From the NCBI GenBank assembly GCA_023614405.1, contig CM042689.1, positions 283,037,533 through 283,101,532 of the forward strand: a DNA stretch of 64,000 nucleotides, given 5' to 3'. The notes beneath the pieces were generated by a model. That model was not told the origin of the DNA. It did not search any database and saw nothing but the letters and a program-made list of their open reading frames with translations. Position numbers and translations under genes: made by a program. Every line of letters begins with the position of its first letter. Positions within the stretch are counted from its first letter, which is position 1. Of this stretch, positions 10,305-21,355 are shown in pieces. The stretch is from Avena insularis. Its lineage: Eukaryota > Streptophyta > Magnoliopsida > Poales > Poaceae.

Positions 10305-13300
10305 TGTAACATCCCAAAAATATTAAACTAGAATCATCAAACTCTATGCATCAAAATTAGGGTTAACAAAAACTTTTCTAAATAAAAATATGAAAGCATG
10401 CATGTGTGTATGCATTCCAATTTGGACTATTTTGAATTGCCTTGTTTATGTGTTTCTTTGCTTGTAAAAGGATTCTTAGGTGAAATAAACATCATCTAAA
10501 CAATCCCCAAACTTTTCCCAAAGACAAATAAATCAAAACAAACAAAATAAAGGAATGGTCACTTTTGCCAAATTAACTCCCATGCCTACTTTGGTTGTCT
10601 CTAACTTTCAAAACATAACAGAAACTTGTTTGGATCTTTGCACCCCTTGATAGTACTCATAACAAAGTATCAAGGCCCACCTTGTGATCATCCAGAAACA
10701 TTTAAATGCATAGTTTAAAGGAAAGTTTAAAATTGAATCTATATCATATGGGAAGATCCCACTTTTTCAAAAACCACTCAAACAAGCTCAACTTTCAAAA
10801 CCCAAGAATCTACAGACTCACCAGCACCTACCTAGCACACCCACCAAAAATCTTTTCAAAATTCAAAACTTGAATTGATGCGACCATTTCATCAAACACC
10901 TTGCAGATGCATATCAAATAAAATCCAAACACTATTTGGAGTAGTGATTTGAGCCTAACTTGTTCCCTCTCTGGTTGCAACTAGGCTTTAGTAGATCATC
11001 TAGCTCATTTGTAAATGTCTAGCACCACTGTAAGCTTGGCAATGTCATCAATGGTGAACAGCCGAAGCCACCCATGCCACCCCAGTCTAGACATCAAGCT
11101 AGGAGAGGAACTAGCCGTGCCAACCTTGTCTGGGAGATCACCCATGCCTCACCGCCCCCTCTCGACCAGCCCTGCCTCGAAGACATCGACCAGAGCACCC
11201 AGGAATGCCGTGCCCGTGCCTCTGTCAACCATGCCGAGCATGCGCCAGAGCGCCACCCTCGACACATGCCCATAGACCGCGCGCCGCCCTTGCCGCGTGC
11301 ATACGCAATCACCACCGTCCCAGGAGACCGCCAAACATCCCCGTTCGCCGCCCCATGCCTCACAGCCACTGCTCGCCGTCGAAGACGCCGCCTTTGCCGC
11401 GCAGAGCATCACATGTTCCAGACCGTTTGCCACCGCCCATACACACGCATTAAAGCCATAGAGCATCGCCAGGAGACCACCGATCGATCGCCACCATCAG
11501 CCATGCCTCTAGCAGCCCGTAGCCATGTCGCCACCGTCGCCTGCCCATCCCGTTCGGTCTCGTCGTCGAGACTATAAATAGAGGCCTCCCCCGCTCAAAC
11601 TCTTCACACCATCTCACTCCCCTCTCCTTACTGATCGTTCCACCCCATTCCCGGAGCAAGGCGAGCAGCACATCACCGGAATTTGGCCGGAGCAGGCCGC
11701 CTCTAGAGAAGAAGGGCGCCATCGATTTCGTCCACCCCAGGAGAAGCTGCCGGTACCAGGAGGTTCAACGTCGTCGACTTCGTCGTTCGCCTGCCTCGCC
11801 GACCCTCGCCTGAGCCCCGGTGAGCCCCCGACGACCCCCACCTACCGCATTAGGTATCTGTCTCGCCGGCGCCGCCCAACATGGACGATGAGTAGCAGCC
11901 GTTCGATTAGACTTAGATCGTGTGGCCGATATTGCCCCGTACCGCTTCGCGTTTAAAGAGCCACTGACTGGTGGAACCCCCTGTCAGCTGAGCCCCGTGC
12001 CGCGGAGTGACACTGGACCGGCCCGTTAACAGTTCCCGCGCAGCCCACTCGTTTGAATTTGGATTTTTCCATTTTCATTCAAACACAGTTTTATACCTAG
12101 TTTCAAAAATCAACCTAGCTCGATTCAGTGAACCAAATTGAATGAAACCAATTTTTTTAGAAAGATATTGAAATGCTTAATCCAAGCCCGTTGGATTCAA
12201 ATCATTTGAATCTATAGATCAAGCTTGGTAAAAATAACAAGGCAGAGCCTTTTCTGCATTCAAACATTTTTCAAATTTAAACCATAATAGCTTTTGAGTT
12301 GATTTCAACTCTCAAAAATCACATTTGATCATACCTTTCAGAATATATAAAAACATTTGGGTTTACTTACAGAAATAATATTCAAGTAATAAAAGAATGC
12401 CACATAGGCATTTCTAGTCACTTATTTTATTTAAAATAAAAAGGTTAAACCTTATTAAATTGTGGCACCTCTTTAAATCACATTCCCATGTACTGAAATA
12501 TGTGGTGATGACATGTTTCAATATGATCCCATGTTTTGTTTGGAGAATATTAAATCTTAAGTAGTTTTTCAATGAGTAGAAATTACTTTTCTAAAAATAA
12601 AAGAAATTAAACCTAGCTTTAATCTTGTAATGTTAGTGATGAAGCTAGCTCATCTATAGGACCATTTTGTGTGATGATTGAAAGTAGTTAAGTATTGTTT
12701 GGTGATTGTGTACCTCGTATTTATTTATAGACGCTAGTACTGACCAAGGATACGAGGAGGAAGGAGGATACTACGGAGAAGAAGCCGAGGAGAACTTCAA
12801 CCACTGCTCTGCACAAGGCAAGCCTAATACTACTAGTTGAATGTGCAAGCTAACACTTGCAAGATACTCTACTTTAGCAAGACTTACTAATCAAGTTGAC
12901 CTATGCAAGCAAATACTTTCTTGTTACCATGCCAACTATATGCCTTAAGCATATATGATCATAACCACTTGATAAACCAATCCTAGTTTTACTTACAAGC
13001 TTTATACTTTATTTCTTTATCAAAGCTATTACTTAGAGTTTACTTAAGTGAATTGTAGAAACTACAAAGATAATTTAAGGTTGCATAAAGAGCATAAAAT
13101 TTGGCCTAAGCTAGATAATCTTTATGTCATCCTAAGGCATGAGATTGAACTTAGTTAAACTCCACTAGTTTACCACCCCTCATTAGTACTTACCCCCACT
13201 TGTAGATGCTAGTGCTAAGCATAAAACTTGATCAACATTAGATGGGAATACTTGGTGAAAATGGTTATGAAAACCTTGGAATAATGGATCATTCTATTGA

Positions 13301-14372
13301 GATGTTTTGACATGTGTTTCCGAACACTAGAGGATTTTGATGATGAAAATGTTGAGGCATGAGCCTTAGCCCTTTATAAAACTGATGGTTGTCTGGATGC
13401 GATACCATTCCAATTTTACCGTACAACCATAATACCCAAGAATTGGGTAGGGCTTGACTGGAAACTTATATACCTTAGTATTGGTTCCCTCACGGCCAAG
13501 GTTTGAGCTGAGGCTACCTTGTGAAGATTGTCCACCTGTGCAGTACCCAAGATGACAGTTGGTCATGGTTGGGAGGCCAAACTCACAGGAGAGGTGCTTA
13601 TACTAGGGCGTGTAATTGAAAGGTTAAGATTGATTATCCGCATACTGAGTATGGTGAATTCAGGATTTGTTCCTGACGGATGTATCGAATATTATGGTGA
13701 AAGTGTACAATCTCTGCAGAGTGTCAAACTATTCGAATAGCCGCGTCCGCGGTTATGGACAGTTGGAGTGGCCATACTGTTCCCCCGTCAGATGTTTTCA
13801 AAATGACTTGTGAAATGGATTGAGATTTTGACTTGACCACAACAGAGTTGTGGCATGAGATACAAGTTCCCACTTAGGTGTTATAAAACTTCAACTAGCA
13901 TTCGTTGCTTCTAAACTTAGTAGATGTAAATCTAGCTTTTGCAAAACAACCCTAGAGCTTAGTGTCCTACTACCAAAAACCCCTTTAATTGTTAGTATTA
14001 GTTTGCGAGTACTTAAAGAGTACTCATGGCTTTGTCCCTGGCTATTCCCATGGCTAGACTATGAAGAGGAGTACCAAGAGGATAGACCCCTGGATGGTTA
14101 TGACAACTAGTATCATCTCCCATCGTCAGCATTGCCTGTGACCCCGAAGATGGAGCTTCACCTACGCTACCTTTATTATTACGTATTTCCGCTGCTTGAG
14201 TTGTATTAAGAACTGGATCATGAGATCCTTATTTGTGTAAGACCTTATGTATGGTTTGTAATGGATGATGTACTGTGGTATCCAATTCTGTTATGTCTCG
14301 CAAAAATGGTAATCCTGGGATTGCGATGTATGGCATAACAGGCATCTGGGATTAAAAATCCGGGTGTTGACA
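10305..14372 (+). mobile_element. Large solo LTR (4.07 kb) nested in X1
   Basis: Starts TGTAACATCCC and ends GGTGTTGACA, flanked by AAAAC (10300-10304 and 14373-14377). X2 at about 50009 shows the uninterrupted sequence GTAGAAACCAATTTTT, so the insertion is certain. A TATA box ACTATAAATAG (11571-11581, plus) is preceded by a GC-rich segment and gives the orientation. No second LTR copy or coding interior is present. Size and ends resemble the very large LTRs of the Sukkula-type LARD group of Triticeae; that name is a suggestion only. ORFs around 11015-11840 are GC-rich artefacts without family features. Confidence 0.85.
11571..11581 (+). promoter_or_regulatory. TATA box of the large solo LTR
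   Basis: CTATAAATAGAGGCC followed by a pyrimidine-rich stretch (CCTCCCCCGCTC), a typical LTR core promoter. A lone LTR with this box could start transcription rightward into the antisense of the X1 gag. Confidence 0.65.
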
Positions 14373-14723
14373 AAAACAATTTTTTCAAAAATCTTCTGTT
14401 GATCAAATCAAAATGTATTGAACTAAATAAAGTTATATAACATACTAGGGGATTTATTCATAAATTTTGAGCTCTATCCGAGTTACAGAGACTCCTCGCG
14501 AATTTTTATGGTGGAGGAGAGAAATGTGTTTCGGGACAGCAACTCCCCAAATCTTACTTCCCTCTCATTAGAGGTCATTCTTGGCACAAAAAGCAAACAA
14601 AAAAGGATAAGGAGAGGTCATTACTGAAGTAATAACTTCCAAGACTCAAGGAAACTCTTGGTTTATCTCCTAACAAGTACTTTTCTTTAACGCCTTTAAG
14701 TTAGGCACAAGAAGGAAGAAGAA
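14373..14723 (-). other. X1 interior between gag-PR and the nested solo LTR
   Basis: No ORF. Collinear with X2 50010-50335 (shared GAGACTCCTC.CGAATTTTTATGGTGGAGGA and CTTTAACGCCTTTAAGTTAGG), so this is the point where the differing coding modules of X1 and X2 join the shared 3' chassis. Confidence 0.8.
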
Positions 14724-15752
14724 TCAAGTATTTTCAAATGAGGAAGCATTCACATCAAACCTTGATTTCAAAGGAGGAGCAAAAAGCAACTTCTCTCTCC
14801 TCATAGGGAAGTGTTTAATACCTTTCTTGAATGGAAAATGATATTTAATGGTGCCTTCTTTCATAGGACAAGAAGCATTGTATTCAACATCCAAAACATA
14901 GAAATCAATAGGAACATAAGCATTGTTAACCATAATAAGAACATCATTAATACTCCCCATGAGTTTCTTCTTAGCATTATCATTGAGTAGGACATCTAAA
15001 TAACAATCTTCCAATGGTGGAAAATCAAGCATTTCATAAATATTCCTAGGCATAATAGAGACACTAGAACCAAGATCACATGAAGCTTTGAGATCAAAGT
15101 CATTCACTTGCACATTAATAATGGGTTCCCATCTATCTTCTACTTTCCTAGGAATAGAAGCTTTTTGTTTTAGCTTCTCTTCCTTAATCGTAACAAGAGC
15201 ATCTGTAATGTGTTTAGTGAAAGGAACATGCATATCACTAGCATCAGGACTTCTAGCAAGATTTTGTAGGAACATAATCACTTCAAAAATATTGCAACCA
15301 TCAATATCAAATTCAAACTTAGCATCACTAGTAGTAGGCTCAATAGGCTTAGGCATAGTAGGAGGAGGAATAGGGACTACTTGTGGTTTAGTGGTGATGG
15401 TGCACACACTATTGTTTCTATCAATTTCAGCTTCTCTTTCCCACCTAGCATGAAGTTGAGCTAACAGACTAACATTTTCATCAATAGTAACTTGTATGGC
15501 ATGAGTGGAAGTAAAGGTACTTTCCATAGTTTCAGGTTCAACAGCCATTTTATTAATCAAGGAGGACTGATCTTCAGACAGAGAGGATATATTTTTCTCA
15601 ACATTTAAAAGCTTTTCCTCTATAGCCTTATTGAAAGTGGTTTGTTTACTAATAAAGTCTTTGAGCATGACTTCAAGTTCAGAGGGGGCACTTCTAGCAT
15701 TATTGTAGGAGTTTCCATAGGAATTGCCATTATTAGGAGGATAAGGCCCCAT
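14724..15752 (-). pseudogene. X1 gag C-terminus and aspartic protease domain
   Basis: An ORF of 342 codons with an Asn-rich start (NNGNSYGNSYNN), a predicted coiled region (about residues 25-65), then a retropepsin-like domain with the active-site segment CDLGSSVSIMP near residue 227. The retropepsin would cut the Gag precursor inside the virus-like particle. It ends at a stop (14724-14726) with no reverse transcriptase following. It is out of frame with the gag ORF upstream; the two overlap by 20 bases around a GGGG run near 15750, which points to a one-base lesion. It is therefore classed as broken. Confidence 0.8.
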
Positions 15753-16584
15753 TGTTTCTAATGAAGTTCACATCAACTTGCTCTTCTTGAGAAATCAAGG
15801 AGGCTAAGGGAACACTATTAGGATATAGAGGAGCTTTCCCATAAACAAGCATAGCCATAATAACATCAATATTATCACTCAAAGAGGAAGTTTCCTCAAC
15901 AAAATTTACCTTCTTATCATGTGGAGCTCTCTCAACATGCCATTCAGAGTAGCTAACCATCATATTATCAAGGAGCCTTGTTGCAGCACCCAAAGTGAGG
16001 CCCATGAAGGTACCTCCAGCAGCTGAATCCAACAGATTTCTTGAGGAGAATTTCAAACCTGCATAAAAAGTCTGGATAATCATCCAAGCAGTGAGTCCAT
16101 GAGTGGGGCAATTCTTAACCAAAGATTTCATTATTTCCCAAGCTGGAGCAACATGTTCACTGTCAAGTTGTTTAAATTTCATAATGTCACTTCTTATAGA
16201 TATAATCTTAGCAGGAGGATAGTATTTTCCAATAAAAGCATCTTTGCACTTAGTCCAAGAATAAATACTATTTTTAGGCAAGGATAGCAACCATTCTTTA
16301 GCTTTTCCTCTCAAGGAGAAAGGAAAAAGCTTGAGCTTAATAATACCTCCATCTACATCCTTATACTTTTGCATCTCACAAAGTTTAACAAAGCAATTAA
16401 GATCGGCAGCAGGATCATTAGAACTAGGACCAGAAAATTGCTCTCTCATCACAAGATTCAACAAAGCAGGCTTAATTTCATAAAAGGTAGCATCAGGAGC
16501 AGGTGGAGCAATAGGAGTGCTTAGGAAATCATTGTTGTTGGTGCTAGTGAAGTCACACAACTTGGTGTTCTCAGCAGAGTTCAT
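15733..16584 (-). pseudogene. X1 gag
   Basis: A Ty3/Gypsy Gag-like ORF. The open frame extends to 16722, but the first plausible start is the methionine at 16584 (MNSAENTKLCDF), because the codons above it are read through low-complexity leader. The retrotransposon-gag domain lies at about residues 60-200 of this start (GKAKEWLLSLP, then W..C..AF..KY.PP). Gag forms the cytoplasmic particle that packages the RNA. The frame is lost near 15750 and continues in the protease ORF one frame away. It is the only structural gene in X1. Confidence 0.8.
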
Positions 16585-16799
16585 TTTGGCAAGGTGGGCA
16601 AGCCAAAAACAGCAGTAGCAGCAGCTAGAGCAGGAACTATTTTTTTGTGTTTTTGAAAAAAGAAAGCAAACCAAGCTAGACTGTTTTTTTGGTTTTTTTT
16701 GAAAATAGGGAAACAAAACCAAGCAAAAGAAACAAAGAAAACTAAAAACAAACTAAAGTGAAAGGAATTGGAGGACTCCCCTAGTGAAGACGTCCTTAG

Positions 16800-16819
16800 C
16801 CTCCACGGCAACAGCGCCA
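16800..16819 (-). promoter_or_regulatory. X1 primer-binding site
   Basis: Minus strand TGGCGCTGTTGCCGTGGAGG, close to the tRNA-Asp-type PBS of this Gypsy group (X2 has TGGCGCCGTTGTCGGGGAGG). It sits 8 bases from the LTR border at 16828, on the correct side of gag. Confidence 0.8.
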
Positions 16820-16827
16820 GAAAGACT

Positions 16828-17518
16828 TGATGGTGCTCGACATGGCACTTTGTTGGTAACCCCAAGCGCAGGGTGTGAAGAGCACATCAGCAAGTTTTCC
16901 CTCAGTTGAGACCAAGGTTATCAAACCAGAAGGAGGAAGGAAACGACACACATGTGTTGCAAACAACGTGGAGACCTGTACAACACAAACTCAAGACTTT
17001 GTCCCAACGAATCAGTGAGGTTGTCAAGCTCACCAGTTTGCTGTAACAAAGGATTAAACATATAGTGTGGAAGGTAATGGTGGTTTGCAGCAAGTAAACA
17101 AGTAACAGTGGAAGATGTATCAATGGTAAATATTGGACCGGGGTCCATAGTTCACTAGAGGTGCTCTCCTTAGATAAATAACATGGCATGAAGGGTAAAC
17201 AAATTACAGCAGGGAAATTGACAGGAACAGAGCAAGGCATAACAATGCAATTACTAGTCAGAAAGATCCTATGAGATTAGATTGGGCAATACAATAAGAT
17301 ACATAGACCGCCATCCAACTACATCTATGATTAGAAGTCCACCTTCAGGTTATCATCCGAACTCCTTCTAGTATTAAGTTGCAAGCAACAGACAACTGCT
17401 TTAAGCAAAGTGTGTAAGGTAAACATTCCACATGTTTCATGAACAAGAGACCGTTGTTTTATCCCTAGTAGCAACATCACATATACAACCGAAGATATTT
17501 CTATCACTTCCCTTGGAA
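16828..17518 (-). repeat. X1 5' LTR, truncated
   Basis: Aligns with 5148 to about 5835 of the 3' LTR and stops at CCTTGGAA. The outer ~830 bases, including the promoter, are missing, so the element cannot be transcribed from its own start. No matching target duplication can be read. Confidence 0.9.
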
Positions 17519-17607
17519 CGAGCGATGCCGGATGCAGCGACTATGGTAGCTGCGTGTACTCGTGCATGACCACAACGAGCACCTCTGCAGCACCGTACGA
17601 AGGTCAT
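17517..17607. other. Patchwork junction of G1-family pieces
   Basis: Between the broken X1 LTR and the broken Ulp1-like gene lie three short blocks that match element G1. 17517-17553 matches 29893-29929 (33 of 37). 17554-17571 is the exact reverse complement of 25891-25908 (18 of 18). 17581-17607 is identical to 25870-25896 (27 of 27). Microhomology of two bases (AA) is visible at the first join. This is the pattern of templated filler DNA at a repaired double-strand break. Confidence 0.85.
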
Positions 17608-18271
17608 TTCACGTTGAATATAAGCGATTGCAACTGGTGCACTATCGTCCTAAATAGACCAAAGAAGATATTTCAAGTGCTCAACTCGCTGTTTGAATTT
17701 AAAAGGTCCAGAAAAATGTCGAAGCTCTGGTATGTTTTTTATCTATACATTTAGCGAAGATATAGTTACTCTAAGCATTACAGTAAACCTCTCTGTTTCA
17801 TAGAGAGATCAAATTTCGAAAGACATACAAGTGTATAACAAACATACGAAGTATAAGTTTGATAATGTTTCCAATTGGGAGATCGTAAGGTGCGAAACAC
17901 CACGGCAAGATGATTCTTGAGTTTCTGGTTGAACTTATGTCATTTCTTTTGATGTGTTAGTACTGTTATTCAAATTTATATTCGTTATGAACAGGAACTC
18001 GTGTGGAATGTTCGTGCTATGCTGTATGGAGCACTTTGAAAGAGATAAATTCACAGATGTAGTCTCGTAGGTATTTAAAATTTCTATTTGGAATTTGCAT
18101 ATATATACACTAGCACGTGACCTTATTAACCCTGCTACTATTTTGTTACAGGAAAGAATAAATGATTCTAGGAGACGTACTGTTGCAGAAATTATTCTGT
18201 CAAAGACAAACAAAGTCGAAAAGGTAAAAAGCAGAGTTCATGAGATCGCGGAGCTGCTGGAAGATTCTTGA
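17608..18271 (+). pseudogene. Ulp1-like (C48) cysteine protease fragment
   Basis: The 3' part of a gene for a SUMO-protease-like enzyme. Exons: 17608-17729 (CNWCTIVLNRPKKIFQVLNS), about 17795-17920 (NWEIVRCETPRQDDS), 17995 to about 18065 (NSCGMFVLCCMEHF) and 18152-18271 (C-terminus, stop at 18269). C48 enzymes cleave SUMO-like tags using His-Asp-Cys with a Gln. Here the Gln (PRQ) and Cys (SCGMF) positions are recognisable, but the usual HW reads NW and the usual Asp of VLDS reads Asn, so the triad looks damaged. The 5' half is missing at the patchwork junction, and the join after DDS does not hold frame. Such domains occur both in host genes and in plant CACTA/MULE transposons. Confidence 0.65.
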
Positions 18272-18586
18272 AAACTCAAGAAAAAAAATTCCTACTACCA
18301 ATTCCCTGGCGAATGTTGGTATACCATTAAACAATTTACGCAAAGTTGGGTTGTTTGATTACTAAATAGTTCACGCATGGCGTTGTGTTTTTATCAGAAG
18401 AATGTTTTATGACTGTGATTTTGTCATTTTTCTTAATTTACGATTGTAATCTAAAGTTTGGGTTGTTTATGTTCGCCAATTTGTGGATTTGATGAGAAAT
18501 GTTTATAGGCCTAGTTGTAGTGCGTATGCTTAAAATACAATGCTCGCCAAAATAGTAACAGAAGACTTATAAATGAATGGGAATTA
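18272..18586. other. 3' flank of the Ulp1-like relic
   Basis: AT-rich sequence that is probably 3' UTR and spacer. No further feature seen. Confidence 0.4.
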
Positions 18587-18750
18587 CTCCCTTCGTTTCA
18601 AAATATAAGAGGTTTTAGCTTTGTGAAGCAAATGTATGTAGACTTGTTTTAGGATGTAGGTTCACTCAACTTTGGGGTGAATCTAAACACTAAAAGAAGT
18701 CTAGATTCATTTTCTTCAGAAACATGAAACATCTTATATTTTATAGTGTA
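18587..18750. mobile_element. Degenerate Stowaway-type MITE
   Basis: The left end CTCCCTTCGTTTCAAAATATAAG follows TA. The interior has the usual AAGTCTAGATTCA motif and the right side CATCTTATATTTTATAG is a worn copy of the inverted end. Right border approximate. Confidence 0.7.
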
Positions 18751-19125
18751 AGTGCATACCAAACTTTGTTAGCATGTACTCCATGATGCTTATATGGTGC
18801 GGATTATGTCGTTCAATGATAGTCAGAGAAGCCATGAAACTTGACGCAGTTGATTTTGTTGGATAGTCTCCTTTCTCCCGTCCACCTCTGGTGTCCCTCA
18901 CTCCTCCGACTTATACGTACAGTGTTTGATGCAAACGTCGCGCTCATCTGGCATCCCGTCCTGATGCAGCCACTGGCCCTAAACATCACGGGACCCACCA
19001 CATATCCACCTCATCGTTACCTTTAGAAAAGGGGGGAACAGGAACCCGAGCCCCCATTGCCTTCCCTTTCTTTCTCTTTCTTCTTTGGGTGCCTTTCTTA
19101 TTATTCCCCGCAACGCCAGCGATAG
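18751..19125. other. Upstream region of the GRF relic
   Basis: Contains a moderately GC-rich stretch (18860-18980) and a pyrimidine-rich leader (19055-19085). Probably promoter and 5' UTR of the gene relic that follows; no clear TATA box. Confidence 0.35.
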
Positions 19126-19721
19126 ATGTCAAACTCCAGTACAACCTTCGGCCCCTCATGGCCACGGTATGGTGCAGTGTAGATGACGAGGTGCCCTGAC
19201 TGCCCACGCATCGGGCCACTAATACGATTGGTCACTAAGAACGAGGAAAATGGCAACAATGGGCGCGAATTTGTGAAATGCGAGAGCAAGCCACAGGAGG
19301 GTAAGGTTATATCTGAGTTCTTCTTAAGTCAATTTGTTGATTTTGTTTGCCAATTTTGGTTCTTCCCCGAATTTGGGTTTTGAATCAGGGTTCATCTTTC
19401 CCATCCGATTTTAGGATCTGAAGAATTGTAGGCATTTTGAATGGATGGATGAATACATTGAGAGGATTAGACTAGAGGGCGCATTTGATCGGAAGGGGGC
19501 GCATCGATTGAGCTCAATTACCCTCATACGGTCGAGAGCTTGGGTTCTGAAATCGTTGCTACGACGGGTGATGTAGAAGTTAAGGGAGGACTGAAGAAAC
19601 TCAACAAGCAGTTAAGGAAGATTATCGATCTGAAGAAGCAGGCGAACATGATGAATGCTATATTTTATTTTTGTGCAGTTGCTCTTGGGTTGGTCTATCT
19701 ACTGATTATTAAGCAGTAGAC
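19126..19721 (+). pseudogene. GRF-type zinc-finger membrane protein relic
   Basis: Two exons, 19126-19305 and 19415-19721, joined in phase. The first holds a GRF zinc finger: CPDC (from 19192) followed by GREFVKC. The second holds CRHFEWMDEYIERI, then after a frame change a charged helix (LKKLNKQLRKIIDLKKQ) and a C-terminal membrane segment (AIFYFCAVALGLVYLLII). This is the common grass GRF-plus-tail-anchor layout, of unknown function. Lesions: TAG at 19180-19182 between the first ATG and the finger, and a one-base shift in the G run at about 19494-19498. If translation began at 19183 the first lesion would be harmless; the second is not. Confidence 0.72.
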
Positions 19722-19844
19722 ACTATAATAAGTGTATCAGTTAGCTTCCTCATGCTTTGCAAGCCCTGAATAAAAAGCATCACGAATTTGCCTAAGTTTT
19801 CTCCGTTTGCTTCTCTTTTATGCACATGTTCATGTAACAAAATA

Positions 19845-19968
19845 CTCCCTCTGTCACAAAATAGATGTCTTAGGTTTTTCAAAATTTGGATGAATCTATA
19901 TACTAAATAGTGTCTAGATTCATTCAATTTTTGACATATTTGAGACATCTATTTTCAGACTGAGGGAG
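19845..19968. mobile_element. Stowaway-type MITE (124 bp)
   Basis: Inverted ends CTCCCTCTGTCACAAAATAGA and TCTATTTTCAGACTGAGGGAG, flanked by TA at 19843-19844 and 19969-19970. Same subfamily as 2861-2984. Confidence 0.92.
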
Positions 19969-20164
19969 TAGATAAAAACATTTTGTACACTGGCTTGCTT
20001 TTCATACATTAATCCAAACCATTTTTACTTAATTATTCTATAGTAGACATGGATAACACGGGTAAAATGGACCCCCTGCGCATCAGCATCATCTCCACGG
20101 CCTCCGAGCACCCTCAATCCTCCATGGATAACACAGATAACACATGTCGACTCTGAAGAAATTC

Positions 20165-21005
20165 GAGGGTGTTTCTAGATAGTTAAGATAGGAGTAGATC
20201 CAATGCAATGTTGGCATGGGCCCACATATGCCACTAGTGTCTGTGTCATGGCTTGGCAATATAACTCTTATACTCAGATGTATCAACTGGGTGGGATCAT
20301 GTTGGCCAATTGTCGAGTCACAAAACCACAAATTTATTATGGTGTTTCTAGCCAACCGAGAGAGGTCTATAGCCCATGCAATGTTGGCATGGTACCACAT
20401 TTTCCACAAAGTATCTCATCATGTCTTGGCATATCAGTCTTATACTTAGATCTATCAAGTAGGTAGGATCATGTTGGCCAAGTGTTGACTTATATACAAC
20501 CACAAGTTAATAAAGTATATAGCCCATGCAATGATGCATGGGCCTACATTTGCCACAAAGTGTCTCATCATAATTTCTTAGCATATAGTGTTATACTAAG
20601 ATCTATTAACTAGGTAGGATTATGTTGGCCAAGTTTTGACTCATATACAACAACAAGTTGATGAAGGAGTTTCTGGCCAGCCCAAGAAATATTGTCATGC
20701 GCGCCCACATTTGGCGCAAAGTGTCTCATCATGTCTAGGCATAACAGTCTTATACTTAGATCTATAAAGTAGGTAGGACCATGTTGGCCAAGTGTTGACT
20801 CATATATAGCAACAAGTTGATGAAGGTGTTTCTAGACATCTAAGGTTGGTCTACATCCCATGCAATGTTGGCATGGGCCCACATATGCTACAAGTGTGTG
20901 TCATAGCACTCTTATACTTAGAGGTCAACTCATTAGGATCATGTTGGCCAAGTTTTGAGTCACACAACCACAAGTTGATGAAGGAGTCTCTAGCCAACCG
21001 AAAGA
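20165..21005 (+). repeat. Satellite block B
   Basis: About five diverged ~175-bp monomers with cores near 20206, 20377, 20526 and 20858, in the same orientation as block A. Several are shortened and the 20690 core is degraded. The block lies inside the inverted-repeat island, between the GRF and DUF295 relics. Confidence 0.8.
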
Positions 21006-21019
21006 ATACTATAGCATTG

Positions 21020-21100
21020 GAGTGAATCTACACACTAAAACAAGTCTATGTACATTTACTTCGCAAACCTAAAAATCTTATATTTTGAAACGGAGGTAGT
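21020..21100. mobile_element. Half of a Stowaway-type MITE
   Basis: Only the right half is present (GTGAATCTACACACTAAAAC ... ATCTTATATTTTGAAACGGAG). The left half is lost at the edge of satellite block B. Confidence 0.6.
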
Positions 21101-21355
21101 AGGTAGGATCAGTTTTTTCTAATGAACGCGCTATCCATGATGAATTGACCCTACCTGTCAGCGCGGTTAGCTGATGTCCTTATACATTACAAGAAAAGAA
21201 AATTGCCAGTTCCTTGACCGCATAATGGCCTAGTTGCAGTTCCATTCCGTCTCCTCGCCTCCTTGTTCCAGCGCAGTGATTCCCTCTTCGACTCCTACTA
21301 TCCTTGTTCTTCTCCTCATCATCTCCTGTTCTTCTTTATTCCTTGATAATAAGGC

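Larger units (their letters stand above)
5148..17518 (-). mobile_element. X1: non-autonomous Gypsy LTR element
   Basis: Minus-strand element. Its 3' LTR is complete (5148-6672) and its 5' LTR is truncated (16828-17518). The interior runs from a primer-binding site (16800-16819) through gag and a protease domain (14724-16584) to a long non-coding region and a polypurine tract beside the 3' LTR. No reverse transcriptase, RNase H or integrase is seen, so any movement depended on a partner element. Two solo LTRs with perfect 5-bp target duplications are nested inside. Without them the remaining sequence is about 7 kb. It inserted in a B3-like gene. LTR style (TGATACGTC start on the minus strand) is that of the Triticeae Sabrina/WHAM/Fatima group; exact family not assigned. 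Confidence 0.9.

Noticed and set aside
11015..11841. Overlapping ORFs of up to 167 codons on both strands as host genes
   Set aside because: They lie in the GC-rich segment of a solo LTR, overlap on both strands, and show no domain; their openness follows from base composition.
21186..21202. CATTACAAGAAAAGAAAATT as a CACTA-element end
   Set aside because: It resembles CACTACAAGAAAA but the first bases differ, there is no matching inverted end or 3-bp duplication, and no subterminal repeats start there.
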